Positions 8,225 to 16,913 of a stretch of DNA of 40,464 bases are shown here, one piece after another. Origin of the DNA: Candidatus Eiseniibacteriota bacterium (GTDB taxonomy: Bacteria > Joyebacterota > Joyebacteria > Joyebacterales > Joyebacteraceae); NCBI GenBank assembly GCA_030638405.1, contig DAOWER010000176.1, forward strand, positions 1 to 40,464. The letters run 5' to 3'. The number at the start of each line of letters is the position of its first letter. Positions within the stretch are counted from its first letter, which is position 1. The notes under the pieces are model-generated. The model was not told the DNA's origin, made no database searches, and saw only the letters and a list, made by a program, of their open reading frames with translations. The translations under genes were made by a program, and so were the position numbers.

Positions 8225-9493
8225 CTACAACTCGAGCGTCTCCTCGGCGCGCGCCGCGAGGAGCGGGCGGTTCCGCGCAATGATCACGTAGCCCCCGGCG
8301 AGCCTCAAGCCCCACGCGATCGCCGTGGCGATCGCCGCCCCCATCAGTCCCATCGCGCTGATCATTATGATGTCCAGAATGATGTTCACAACCACGCCGG
8401 CGAGGTTGAACCACAGAAACTGCTTGAGCGCCGGTCGGGGCAGGCGGCCGCCTATCACGCTGGAGGGAACAGAGTAGAACAGCTTAGCGATGCCAGACAA
8501 GGCGAAAGGCAGTATGAGGTACGCTCCCTCGTCGTAGTGCCCGGCGTACAGGACCCTCACGACGTCGTCCCCCAGGAGGAGGTATGCCACGGTGACGGCG
8601 CCGGCCAGGCCCGCAATGAGGAGATTGTACTTCCGAAGGTCGAGCTTCTTGACCACGTTGACCCGTGGCATGAGGACGTAGCTGATCGAGTAGAAGAGGA
8701 AATCGAAGCCCCTCATGACGGCGAAGATCGACGCGTACACCGCCAGGTGGGCGTACGGCAGCATCCTCCCGATGATGAGTTTGTCGACAGACACCATGAC
8801 CGCAAAGGAGAGGTTCAGACCAAGAAAGAACACGCCCTCACGCACCACCGAACGAGGCACCGGCTCTCCCCCCGTCCCGACCGTGCGGGTCCCTCGGACG
8901 GCGAGCAGGAGGCCGGACAGCAGGAACGCGACGCCGAGTGTCACTACGACGGTCGTGAAGGTCAGTGCTCCGAAGACCCAAAGCGCGACCAGTACGAGGG
9001 CGGCCGCCATGGTGGGAAGACGTACCGCCGTCATGGCGAGTTCGTAGCGGTGCTCAGCCCGCATGACCGAGCTCACGGTCACGGCCGTGTTCTGAGAGGC
9101 GACCAGGGCCACAAGCACTAGAGCGAGACCCCAGCCCAGCCCGTAGAACCCGGCGCAGGCCATCGCTGCAAGGGCGCCGAGCGGCAGCACGAGAGCGAGG
9201 ACCCGGCGCACGTGCGCGGCCGTGTCGTAGACGCCACGCTCTGTCCTGGAGAGGAAGCGGACGGCGGACGCGCCTTGGCCGACCATGGAGAACGTAGACA
9301 GGATCGGGAGCGCGCCCAGAAGGAGTGATATCAGTCCAACCTGTGTCTTGGGAAGCGAGCGGGCGAGCAGGGCCTGCGTGACGAGCTGCAGGCCCGCGCC
9401 GAGAAGAACGACGACGAAGACACGTCCGGCGCGCGTGGGCGTGGAAGATGCGTGTCTGGCAAGCAGGGTCTGGAGTCTCTCGATGCCCCTCAC
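8225..9493 (-). CDS. Wzx-type polysaccharide flippase (MOP superfamily)
   Basis: A 422-aa protein made almost entirely of hydrophobic helices (about 12), from residue 20 (FVVVLLGAGLQLVTQALLARSL) to the end. The first helix followed by LARSLPKTQVGLISLLLGALP, and the central FAVMVSVDKLIIGRMLPYAHLAVYASIF block, are typical of the polysaccharide-synthesis/O-antigen flippase branch (PF01943/PF13440). It would move lipid-linked glycan units across the inner membrane. The start is probably the GTG at 9493, which has GGAGGG just upstream; a TTG at 9508 would add five residues but lacks a ribosome-binding site. Its substrate should be made by the neighbouring glycosyltransferases. No Wzy-type polymerase was recognised in the window, so an alternative polymerisation route, or single-unit transfer, is possible. 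Confidence 0.9.
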   Translation of the reverse strand: MRGIERLQTLLARHASSTPTRAGRVFVVVLLGAGLQLVTQALLARSLPKTQVGLISLLLGALPILSTFSMVGQGASAVRFLSRTERGVYDTAAHVRRVLALVLPLGALAAMACAGFYGLGWGLALVLVALVASQNTAVTVSSVMRAEHRYELAMTAVRLPTMAAALVLVALWVFGALTFTTVVVTLGVAFLLSGLLLAVRGTRTVGTGGEPVPRSVVREGVFFLGLNLSFAVMVSVDKLIIGRMLPYAHLAVYASIFAVMRGFDFLFYSISYVLMPRVNVVKKLDLRKYNLLIAGLAGAVTVAYLLLGDDVVRVLYAGHYDEGAYLILPFALSGIAKLFYSVPSSVIGGRLPRPALKQFLWFNLAGVVVNIILDIIMISAMGLMGAAIATAIAWGLRLAGGYVIIARNRPLLAARAEETLEL

Positions 9494-9537
9494 CGGCCCT
9501 CCGTGCAAGAACGGGCATGCCGCTCGAGTCTGGTTGA

Positions 9538-11319
9538 CTACTCGATGTAGCCCAGCGACTTGAGTTGCTCTCTAATCGAGTCGTCCATCGTCGACCCGAC
9601 CTCTCCCCTCTCCTTCCCGACGGCGGGCTCGTATGAAGGGATGAACGACAACGGATGGACGGCCATGTGCTCTTGTCTGATGATCTCCGTTAGCGCCCTG
9701 CCGTCCATGTCCTCCCCTACGGGCAGCCCCATGACCGCGAGCGCCGTGGGTGTCACGTCGAATATCGTGGCGCCCTCTATCCATCCCGCGGCGCGGAACG
9801 CGGGGCCAGACGCAATGATGACTCCGGCCACGTCGTGCGTGCCCGTCAGCTGCGGTCTGCTCGGGTCCGCGTCCAGCCGCGCCTTGAAGCCGTGATCGGA
9901 GACCACGATGACGTTGACGTCGTCGCCGAGGACCTCGAGAAGCCGCCCGAGCAGCCTGTCGGTGTAGACGTAGTAACTGTCGATCACTTCCCCGTACGCC
10001 GAGATGTCCTCTTCGGGAACGCCGCCGAACGGCTCGGGGTCCGCGTACTTCCAGAAGAAGTGCTGCACGAAGTCGACACCGCGCAGGTAGACCGCCGAGA
10101 GGACCGGTCTGTAGCCGGGCGTCAGGGCCGTCGACATGCGGGAGTAGATGGCGTCACGCAGGTATCCCCAGCGCAGCGGCTCGTCGACGATCCTATTGAG
10201 CTGGAAGCGGAGGTCGTCCTTCGGGTAGCGCTTGTATCCAGCGTCGAACCTGAATGCTCCGAAGGACTCCAGACGTTCGTTCGTCGGACGCCGCCCGAGC
10301 GACTGGAACATCTGCACCGGGCCTCGCAGGAGCGAATGGAGGCGGTCGGACACCAGGAATCCGTTGACCTCGTCCACCGGCCACGTGACATACCAACCCA
10401 CGATGCCGACCGGGAGGCCGAAGCTCCCGACGATGTCCCAGACGGGTGCTGCTGACCTCATCGTGGCGTTGACCGGCACGCCTGCCTCGTTGACGAAATC
10501 GCGGATGCCGTGCTTGTCGGCCGTCTTGCCGGTCGCGATGGTCGTCCAGATGCGGGGTGAGACCAGAGGCGGCTCCGACATGAGTGGTCCGTAGGCGCCG
10601 CGGTCCATGATGCGGCGGAAGTTCGGAAGTCTCCCCGACTCCACCAGAGGTCCGAGCTTCTCCCAGTCGCAGCCGTCGACTCCGATGATGGCGACCCTGG
10701 GCGTCTCGACCCCCGCGGGTGCCATGTCCCCGGATCCCGTGACACCGGTCCTCGCCTGGACACCCACGACAAGGACTGTGAGGGCCAGCGCCGCGCACAC
10801 CGTTCCCAGCACCGGGATTCCCCGGCCGTGGATGCGCATTCTGAGAAACGAGAGGACGACCAGCAGTGCCCACCCCAGAAGCCAGCCCGCGATAAGCCCG
10901 ACGACAAGCACGACAGCGAGCCCTATCACATTGAGCTGGAACGTCGTCAGCGTATCCGCGCGCACGAAGGTCTCAGAGCCCTTGAGCGGGAGGAACATCA
11001 GCACGAGCGTGACCCAGAGAGTCGCCGTGAAGAGTGTCGTCATGACCGCGCGTTCCGACGCGCCGGCGGTCCCGCCCCGCTTTCTGGCGCGGGCCGTGAG
11101 GAGCAGAACAAGCCCGCTGAGAACCGTGTAGACGACGGCAAGCGCGAGCAGTATGGGTAGCACTTGTGAGGGCATGAGCGTCAGCACGAAGCCGCTGGTC
11201 CTAAGCCCGGCCACGCCCAGCAGGGCCCCGACCGCCAGAGCGAACCCGGCGCCCGAGAAGATGAGCGTCTTCCACACGACGGCTCCCCCGCCGTGCCTCT
11301 TTCCCGCGTCTCCTGTCAT
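9538..11319 (-). CDS. Membrane-anchored alkaline-phosphatase-superfamily phosphodiesterase (PF01663-like)
   Basis: A 593-aa protein with about six N-terminal membrane helices (residues 15-190) and a large catalytic domain outside the membrane. The domain contains the metal and nucleophile sites of the type I phosphodiesterase/nucleotide pyrophosphatase family: AIIGVDGCDWEKL, SPRIWTTIATGK (Thr nucleophile region), GVDFVQHFFW, VIVVSDHGF and GTHDVAGV. Such enzymes cleave or transfer phospho-groups; the layout of a membrane bundle plus exterior domain recalls lipoteichoic-acid synthase or phosphoethanolamine transferases, but the fold subtype differs, so substrate is unknown. It starts with an ATG overlapping the GT9 stop as ATGA. 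The C-terminus KSLGYIE is shared with the lipoprotein paralogue two genes upstream. Confidence 0.87.
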   Translation of the reverse strand: MTGDAGKRHGGGAVVWKTLIFSGAGFALAVGALLGVAGLRTSGFVLTLMPSQVLPILLALAVVYTVLSGLVLLLTARARKRGGTAGASERAVMTTLFTATLWVTLVLMFLPLKGSETFVRADTLTTFQLNVIGLAVVLVVGLIAGWLLGWALLVVLSFLRMRIHGRGIPVLGTVCAALALTVLVVGVQARTGVTGSGDMAPAGVETPRVAIIGVDGCDWEKLGPLVESGRLPNFRRIMDRGAYGPLMSEPPLVSPRIWTTIATGKTADKHGIRDFVNEAGVPVNATMRSAAPVWDIVGSFGLPVGIVGWYVTWPVDEVNGFLVSDRLHSLLRGPVQMFQSLGRRPTNERLESFGAFRFDAGYKRYPKDDLRFQLNRIVDEPLRWGYLRDAIYSRMSTALTPGYRPVLSAVYLRGVDFVQHFFWKYADPEPFGGVPEEDISAYGEVIDSYYVYTDRLLGRLLEVLGDDVNVIVVSDHGFKARLDADPSRPQLTGTHDVAGVIIASGPAFRAAGWIEGATIFDVTPTALAVMGLPVGEDMDGRALTEIIRQEHMAVHPLSFIPSYEPAVGKERGEVGSTMDDSIREQLKSLGYIE

Positions 11320-12422
11320 GCCTCTTCCAGTGCCTCCGTTAGTGCCTCAAAGACCGTCTCCATCTCGATGGCCTCCATACACGATGGTCTGACGTCGCAG
11401 TCCCGTCTGTAGCACGGAGCACAGTCGAGCGGGCTCAGCACCTTTCTGCCGGTCCCGAAGAATTCTATCTCCTGCGGCGCGCTGGGCCCGAACAACACCA
11501 CCGTGGGCACACCGAGCGCGATGCCGATGTGCATCGCCAGCGTGTCGCCGGTGACGAGGGCGTCCAGCATCCCTACGACGGCCGCGAAATCGAGCACGTC
11601 GTGCAGTCCGCCGTCGACCGCGGCGTCGGGTGCCGCGCTCAGCACGGCCTTCGCACGCTCCCTGTCGTCGGCGCCACCGAGTACGATTGCGGTGCCGCCA
11701 AGTCTCTCGCGCACCGCGCCGGCGAGCGCCGCGTAACCGGTCGGCGTCCAGGCCTTGTTCGCGAAAACGTGTCCCGCGCCGACGTTGAGGCCGATCACCG
11801 GCTCGGGGAGAGACAGGCCGTTCAGGAACTGCTCAGCGTACTCGATTGAACTCTCGGGCAGCGCGAGCACGTAGGGGTCTGCTTGGTACTCGAGCCCCGC
11901 CGTGCGGCAGAAGATCGCAGGATACGTCATCGTGTTCTCGTGGAATTTCATCTCGTTGGAGAGCCCCAGCTCGTAGTCGTATCGCGCGTCCGCGTTCAGA
12001 GGCTCCACGGCGCCGGCCAGCGACAGGGCGAACCCCAGCTTCTCGGAAGCTCGCAGTGCTGAGGCGAGCGCGCAGGCGCGCTCCTCCTTATCCAGACATA
12101 TGAGAAGGTCGATGGACTGCACCAGCAGCGTGAGCCATGTCTCGAACCCGAAGGCCAGCGCGCGGTCCACGTAGGGATTGAACTCTATGAGGGGAAGGCT
12201 GAGTGGGTCGGTGACCCACGTGATGTATGAATCGGGGTGCGCTCTCTTGAGCGGAGCGAGTATCGATGTGGTCCGCAGGACGTCACCGGCCGCAGCCAGC
12301 TTGATGACGACTATGTGCTCGCCCCGCTTGACGTAGTGCTCGCACCCCTCACACTGCCCGCCCCACACGCAGGGTCTGTCCCCGAGAAACAGCCTGCAGT
12401 CCGTTCTCACTTGCATAGGCAT
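11316..12422 (-). CDS. Glycosyltransferase family 9 (heptosyltransferase-like) with terminal cysteine clusters
   Basis: A 368-aa GT-B enzyme. VIKLAAAGDVLRTTSILAPL (near residue 40) and GLNVGAGHVFANKAW, IVLGGADDRERAK, VTGDTLAMHIGIALGVPTVVLFGPS form the ADP-heptose:LPS heptosyltransferase pattern (PF01075). It probably adds heptose or a related sugar to a lipid-linked core or glycan. Cysteines C9, C18, C24 and C27 at the N-terminus and C334, C337, C342 and C348 near the C-terminus form two four-Cys clusters that could bind metal together. A C-terminal Cys cluster is familiar in some GT9 members; the extra N-terminal one is less usual to me. The two alkaline-phosphatase-like genes flank it. Confidence 0.9.
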   Translation of the reverse strand: MPMQVRTDCRLFLGDRPCVWGGQCEGCEHYVKRGEHIVVIKLAAAGDVLRTTSILAPLKRAHPDSYITWVTDPLSLPLIEFNPYVDRALAFGFETWLTLLVQSIDLLICLDKEERACALASALRASEKLGFALSLAGAVEPLNADARYDYELGLSNEMKFHENTMTYPAIFCRTAGLEYQADPYVLALPESSIEYAEQFLNGLSLPEPVIGLNVGAGHVFANKAWTPTGYAALAGAVRERLGGTAIVLGGADDRERAKAVLSAAPDAAVDGGLHDVLDFAAVVGMLDALVTGDTLAMHIGIALGVPTVVLFGPSAPQEIEFFGTGRKVLSPLDCAPCYRRDCDVRPSCMEAIEMETVFEALTEALEEA

Positions 12423-12452
12423 CTGTGTGGTTCCGCCTCCGTCAAAGGCCAG

Positions 12453-13868
12453 CTATTCTATGTAGCCGAGCGCCCTCAGCTTCTCCTTGATCCCCTCGTC
12501 CATCGGCGATTCCATCGGCGTCTGGTCACCTTGAGGGCCACCCGTTTCGTAGGTCGCGACAGTGGTCACAGGATTCCCGTCCAGAAAGGACGCTTCGAAC
12601 GCCTCGACCGTCGCGGTGCCGTCCATGTCCTCGGCCACGGGGAGCCCGAGGTACGCGAGCATCGTCGGCGTCACGTCCACTACCGACGTGTCGGGCAGCC
12701 TGTTGTCCTTCCTGACACCCGGCCCCGTCATGATGAAGATGCCGTCCACTCCGTGGTCCCAGGGCACGTCCTTGCCACCTTCCACGGTCCGGATCTTCTC
12801 GCCTCTCTCCCAGCGTTCCTTGAGGTCGCGCTTGGTCTCGAAGCCGTGATCGGACACGATCATGACGGCGGTTTCGTCGCCCACCTCTTGCAGGTAGGCC
12901 GCGATGACACCGTCGACGTAGCGGTAGTAGTTGCGCACGACACGCCCGTAGAGCCGTTCGTCAGCCGGCGAGACCGTGAAACCCTCCTGGCGCTGGTAGC
13001 CCCAGTAGTAGTGGGAGACGACGTCCGTGCCCTGCAGGTAGACCGCGAACACGTCCGGTTTGTGGCGCTTCAGCATCGCCAGCCCGGCATCGGCAAAGGT
13101 CTTGTCCTTCGCGAACACCCAGCGGGCGTGGAACTGCTTGGCCGGGTCCGTGAAAGACGGATCCGGGAAGAGGAGCGCGAGCTCGCTCGTGGTCACGTCC
13201 TCCTCGGTGACGATGAACGGCTCGAAGTCGGCGTAGAGCTCTTCGGGATACGTCCTGCCGTCGAAGTCCTCCACCATCAGACGGCCCGACCGGTCGCGCG
13301 CCGCGCCGAAGGGGATTCCGTGCCGGCTCCAGTTGACCGGCCAGGCACGCTGTGCGATCACGAAGCCGTTGACCTCCTCCGCGGGCCAGCTGGGCCACCA
13401 CCCGACTATGCCGACCGTGACGTCCGCCTCCGAGAGGATGTTCCAGAAGGCCTTGACCTTCCTCATGTTGCTCGTGACCGGTACCTCCCGGTCGGTCCCG
13501 GGAATCTCAGCCGTGAACCGCGTGATCCCATGCTTCTCGGGAACGACTCCCGTCGCTATTGACGTCCACATCTGCGGCGACTGGATCGGCACGCCCGTCT
13601 TCAGGATCCCGTACGAGCCCCTGTTGACCAGCGACGTCAGCGTCGGCAGCTCCCCGGCCTGCATCATCGGTGTGAGGATGTTCCACGTCCCCGCGTCCAC
13701 TCCGAAAAGAAGCAGCCGCGGCGATTCGGCCGGAGCTTCCTCGTTCGAGCACCCGGCGAGCGCCGGCAGCAACGACAGCAGGAGAGCCACCGTGAGCGCC
13801 GCGATCGGTGCGAACGTGGGGCGGTTGCGGACCGCACGGGGCGGCCGCCTGCGATGAACGTCCGGCAT
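12453..13868 (-). CDS. Lipoprotein alkaline-phosphatase-superfamily phosphodiesterase (PF01663-like)
   Basis: A 471-aa exported enzyme. A basic N-region and hydrophobic stretch (residues 20-38) end in the lipobox LAGC, so the mature protein should be a lipoprotein starting at the Cys in CSNEEAP. The catalytic domain has LLFGVDAGTWNIL, SPQMWTSIATG, LQGTDVVSHYYWGY, VMIVSDHGFETK and PWDHGVDGIF, matching the metal ligands and Ser/Thr nucleophile area of type I phosphodiesterases. The tail RALGYIE matches that of the membrane-anchored paralogue at 9538. It likely acts in the periplasm or at the outer membrane on a phosphate-containing glycan or lipid; no substrate can be named. GGAGG lies about 10 nt before the ATG. 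Confidence 0.88.
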   Translation of the reverse strand: MPDVHRRRPPRAVRNRPTFAPIAALTVALLLSLLPALAGCSNEEAPAESPRLLLFGVDAGTWNILTPMMQAGELPTLTSLVNRGSYGILKTGVPIQSPQMWTSIATGVVPEKHGITRFTAEIPGTDREVPVTSNMRKVKAFWNILSEADVTVGIVGWWPSWPAEEVNGFVIAQRAWPVNWSRHGIPFGAARDRSGRLMVEDFDGRTYPEELYADFEPFIVTEEDVTTSELALLFPDPSFTDPAKQFHARWVFAKDKTFADAGLAMLKRHKPDVFAVYLQGTDVVSHYYWGYQRQEGFTVSPADERLYGRVVRNYYRYVDGVIAAYLQEVGDETAVMIVSDHGFETKRDLKERWERGEKIRTVEGGKDVPWDHGVDGIFIMTGPGVRKDNRLPDTSVVDVTPTMLAYLGLPVAEDMDGTATVEAFEASFLDGNPVTTVATYETGGPQGDQTPMESPMDEGIKEKLRALGYIE

Positions 13869-13872
13869 GTGT

Positions 13873-14769
13873 CTAGGTCCTCCTTCGTCCCGTCATAGAG
13901 TCCCACAGGCTCCTTACGATGGCGGCCACGTTGGCGCCCCTTCCTCTGACCAGCTCACGGACCGCGAAACCGATGGTCCGGACCACTGTGAGCGGGACGA
14001 TCCCAAACCAGTGATAGGGCCGCGCGTGCAGAGAGAAGAACCTGAGTGTGCTGCGCAACCGGTGGTATATCTTGAACGGCGTCAGCCCGCCGCCCGAGCT
14101 CATCGAGACCTTGTGCCAGATCCTCGCGCTCGGCGCGAAGAGCACATCGAAGCCGGCGTCTCGGGCACGGACGCACCAGTCCGTGTCCTCGTTGTACATG
14201 TAGTAACCCTCGTCCATCGGGCCGACCGTCCTGACCGCCTCCGCGGACGCGAGAACGGCGCACGCGGTGACGTAGTCGACCTCCATCACGCCGACGTACT
14301 GCCCGGCGTCTTCCTCACGAAGCCCGACGTGCCGAATGTTCCCCGTCCAGAAGGAAACGGCGCCGCCCGCCGACCATATAACGGAGGGCCGGTCAGCGTA
14401 GTAGATCATCGGGCCTACGAATGCGCTCTTGGGATGCGCGAGCGCGGCCTCAACGAGCGCACTCACAGCATTGCCGTCCAGCTCGATGTCGTTGTTCAGG
14501 AGCAGGACGTAGTCCGCCCCTTCATCGAGCGTATACTCAAGCCCGGCGTTCACACCCGCGGCGAAGCCGAGGTTCGAACTCTGCTCGGCCACGCGGACGG
14601 ACGGGAATTCGTCACGCACGAACTGCGCGGAGCCGTCGCTGGATGCGTTGTCCACGACCAGCACCGAGAGGTTCGAATACGACGACGCGAGCAGTGTCCG
14701 CAGGCACGGCTCGAGCACGTCCCTGCCGTTCCAGTTGACCACCACGGCCCAGACCAGGGGATCCGCCAC
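13873..14769 (-). CDS. GT2 glycosyltransferase, rhamnosyltransferase-like
   Basis: A 298-aa inverting GT-A glycosyltransferase. AVVVNWNGRDVLEPCL, VLVVDNASSDGSAQF, LLLNNDIELDG (the acidic donor-binding motif) and MDEGYYMYNEDTDWCVRARDAG are standard for the WbbL-like rhamnosyltransferase branch of GT2. The hydrophobic segment near residues 245-270 may contact the membrane. The start is GTG at 14769 with GAGG 7 nt upstream; only one base separates it from the TAG stop of the GT4 gene, so the two are translationally coupled. It stops four bases before the start of the lipoprotein phosphodiesterase. Function is most likely adding a (deoxy)hexose to the growing repeat unit; sugar identity cannot be read. 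Confidence 0.92.
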   Translation of the reverse strand: MADPLVWAVVVNWNGRDVLEPCLRTLLASSYSNLSVLVVDNASSDGSAQFVRDEFPSVRVAEQSSNLGFAAGVNAGLEYTLDEGADYVLLLNNDIELDGNAVSALVEAALAHPKSAFVGPMIYYADRPSVIWSAGGAVSFWTGNIRHVGLREEDAGQYVGVMEVDYVTACAVLASAEAVRTVGPMDEGYYMYNEDTDWCVRARDAGFDVLFAPSARIWHKVSMSSGGGLTPFKIYHRLRSTLRFFSLHARPYHWFGIVPLTVVRTIGFAVRELVRGRGANVAAIVRSLWDSMTGRRRT

Positions 14770-14770
14770 T

Positions 14771-15979
14771 CTAAGACCTCGCCATCTCGAGGAAGTCCTG
14801 AACGGCCCTGCGCATCAGCTCCCCTGCGTGATCGCGCTGAGCCTCCTTGACCACGTTCGCCTTCATCCGCGGAGCGTCTCCGCTGGTGAAGTAACGCACG
14901 ACCGCGTCCGCGAGCTCCCGCTCGTTCTCAGGTTTCACAATATAGCCCGTTTCGGCCTCCCGCACCACTTCAGGTAGTCCACCGACGTTCGTGCTTATCA
15001 CGGGAAGCCCGAAGGCAAAGGCTATCTGTGTAATGCCGCTCTGCGTGGCCGAGACGTACGGCAGGACCGCCACGTCGGCCGCTCCGAAGTAGTCACCGAC
15101 CGATTCATCCGGAACGTGCTCCGCCACCACCCGGACGCGCTCCCCTATGCCCAGCTCGTCGATGACACGGTCGTACCCGGCGCGGTCATCGTAGAACTCA
15201 CCGACCACCAGGAGGTCCACGTCGACCTCCTGGAGTATCCTGGGCATCGCGCGCAGCAGGTACACCAGACCTTTGTACTCACGGACGTATCCAAAGAAGA
15301 GCACCGTCGGCCGCGTCAGCCCAAGCGAATCCCTGACCGCATTGCGGTCGACGCCGGACGGGTTGTAGCAGTCGTAGATCGGAAGGGCCGCCTGTCTCAC
15401 GGGCGTCCTCGGGAAGAGCGACTGGACGCGGCTCGCGACCACTCCGGATAGGACCATGAAGTAGTTCGCGGAGCTCAGTGCGAACTTCGTGAGAAACCGG
15501 TCGATGAACCGGTTCTCGTGCGACACGACGTTCTCACACACGATCACTATCCGGGCGCCGATCCTGCGCTTGAGCATCCGTGCCATGACACCGTAGCAGA
15601 TCCCGAAGAACGGATTCCACCAGACAAAGACGACCAGGTCGGGACGCCTTCTCGGCTGCGATATCCAGCGCACGGCCTCGATCCACGAGAACGGATTGAC
15701 TGAATCGATAATCTGCCGCGAGGGCGTGTTCTTCACGGGGTCGTGGCTGAGGTTCATCTGTGTCTTACTGGGGAAGAGCAGTGAGGGGTACAAACGCTTG
15801 AACTAGACCACGTACGCGTCGTGGTCGAGCCGGAGGTTCTCGTAGAGATGCGCGACGAAGAGCGCGTTGCCGCCTCTCAAGGGATAGGCCGGGCCGACGA
15901 CGGCGATTCGCGCGCTTGCCTCAGATCCGAGAGGCGCGTCCGCGGACGAACTCTTGTCAGGAGTTGTCGTCAAGCCCAT
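14771..15979 (-). CDS. Glycosyltransferase family 4 interrupted by an in-frame TAG (possible pseudogene)
   Basis: The intact frame would encode a 402-aa GT-B enzyme from the ATG at 15979, which follows GGAAGG and overlaps the upstream gene by 23 nt. Codons 25-58 read IAVVGPAYPLRGGNALFVAH and on through a normal GT4 N-terminal strand. Codon 59 is TAG (15805-15803). The frame then continues without a shift as FKRLYPSLLFPSKTQ, a conserved GT4 segment, through SATQSGITQIAFAFGLPVIS to TAG at 14771. Only one base change from a sense codon (TCG Ser or CAG Gln) is needed. No good start lies just after the TAG (only a TTG at 15793). So the gene is a recent pseudogene, a sequence error, or read through. 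TAG ends several neighbours, including this gene, so general reassignment is excluded. Confidence 0.82.
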
Positions 15980-16910
15980 CTTCCTTCCGCGCGAGACGCT
16001 CCCTCACCGGGTACGAGATGGTGTCACCCTTGAGATTTGCCACCATCTCTCCGAGGAGTCCGAACGAGATGAACTGCACGCCCACGACCATGAGCAGGAT
16101 GGCGAGCGTCAGTAGGGGTCTGCGGCCTATCGCCTGCCCCATGAGCTTGAGGACCGTGAGGTACAGCCCCGCCAGGAACCCGCCCGAGAACAGCAGCGCT
16201 CCCAGCATACCGAAGAGGTGAAGGGGTCTTGTGACGTAACGTCGCAGGAACAGCACCGTCAGGAGGTCGAAGAACCCCCTGAGGAAGCGCTCCGCGCCGA
16301 ACTTCGAGCGGCCGTACTCGCGAGCGTGGTGTGTGACCGGAACCTCGGTGACCGTGAAGCCCGACCACTGTGCCAGGACGGGCGTGTAGCGGTGAAGTTC
16401 CCCGTACACGCTGATGCTCTTCACGACCTGCCTGCGGTACGCCTTGAGCCCGCAGTTCATGTCGTGGATCCTGACGCCGGACAGCCTGCCGGTCACCGCG
16501 TTGTAGAGCTTCGACGGAAGTCGTTTCGAGAGCGGATCCTTGCGGTCCTTCTTCCATCCCGAGACGAGGTCGTACCCGCTCTCTATCACCTCGAGCATTC
16601 CAGGGAGCTCGGCCGGGTCATCCTGGAGATCGGCGTCCATCGTGAACACAACGTCGCCCGTGGCCTCCTTGAACCCCACACTGAGCGCGGCCGACTTGCC
16701 GAGATTTCTCCCGAACACGAGCACCGTGACGTTCTCGTTCTCCTCATGAAGGCTCCGCAGGATGTCCATCGACGAGTCGGTGCTCCCGTCGTTGATGAAA
16801 ATCACTTCCCACCGGCGTCCGAGAGGACGGAGCGCGCCGTCGATGCGCTCGTATAGCTCTCTCAGACTGTCGGCCTCGTTCAGAAGCGGTATTACGACAG
16901 AGATGTCCAT
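15957..16910 (-). CDS. GT2 glycosyltransferase, GtrB/ArnC-like, with two C-terminal membrane helices
   Basis: A 317-aa enzyme of the undecaprenyl-phosphate sugar transferase type. Motifs are VVIPLLNEADSLRELYER, VIFINDGSTDSSMDIL, FGRNLGKSAALSVGF, TMDADLQDDPAELP (metal-binding DAD) and HDMNCGLKAYRRQVV. Residues about 238-258 and 270-295 are membrane helices, as in GtrB, which lets the enzyme work on a polyprenyl phosphate in the inner membrane. Products of this family serve as lipid-linked donors for exterior GT-C transferases. The ATG at 16910 follows the epimerase stop by three bases, and its 3' end overlaps the interrupted GT4 gene. The acceptor lipid is inferred from family, the sugar is unknown. 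Confidence 0.93.
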   Translation of the reverse strand: MDISVVIPLLNEADSLRELYERIDGALRPLGRRWEVIFINDGSTDSSMDILRSLHEENENVTVLVFGRNLGKSAALSVGFKEATGDVVFTMDADLQDDPAELPGMLEVIESGYDLVSGWKKDRKDPLSKRLPSKLYNAVTGRLSGVRIHDMNCGLKAYRRQVVKSISVYGELHRYTPVLAQWSGFTVTEVPVTHHAREYGRSKFGAERFLRGFFDLLTVLFLRRYVTRPLHLFGMLGALLFSGGFLAGLYLTVLKLMGQAIGRRPLLTLAILLMVVGVQFISFGLLGEMVANLKGDTISYPVRERLARKEDGLDDNS

Positions 16911-16913
16911 GTG

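Noticed and set aside
15803..15805. Reassignment of TAG to an amino acid
   Set aside because: TAG ends the propeller gene, the GT2 at 13873, the GT4 itself, the DUF362 gene and the secreted protein, each followed by a new start or terminator. Pyrrolysine-type machinery is not seen.
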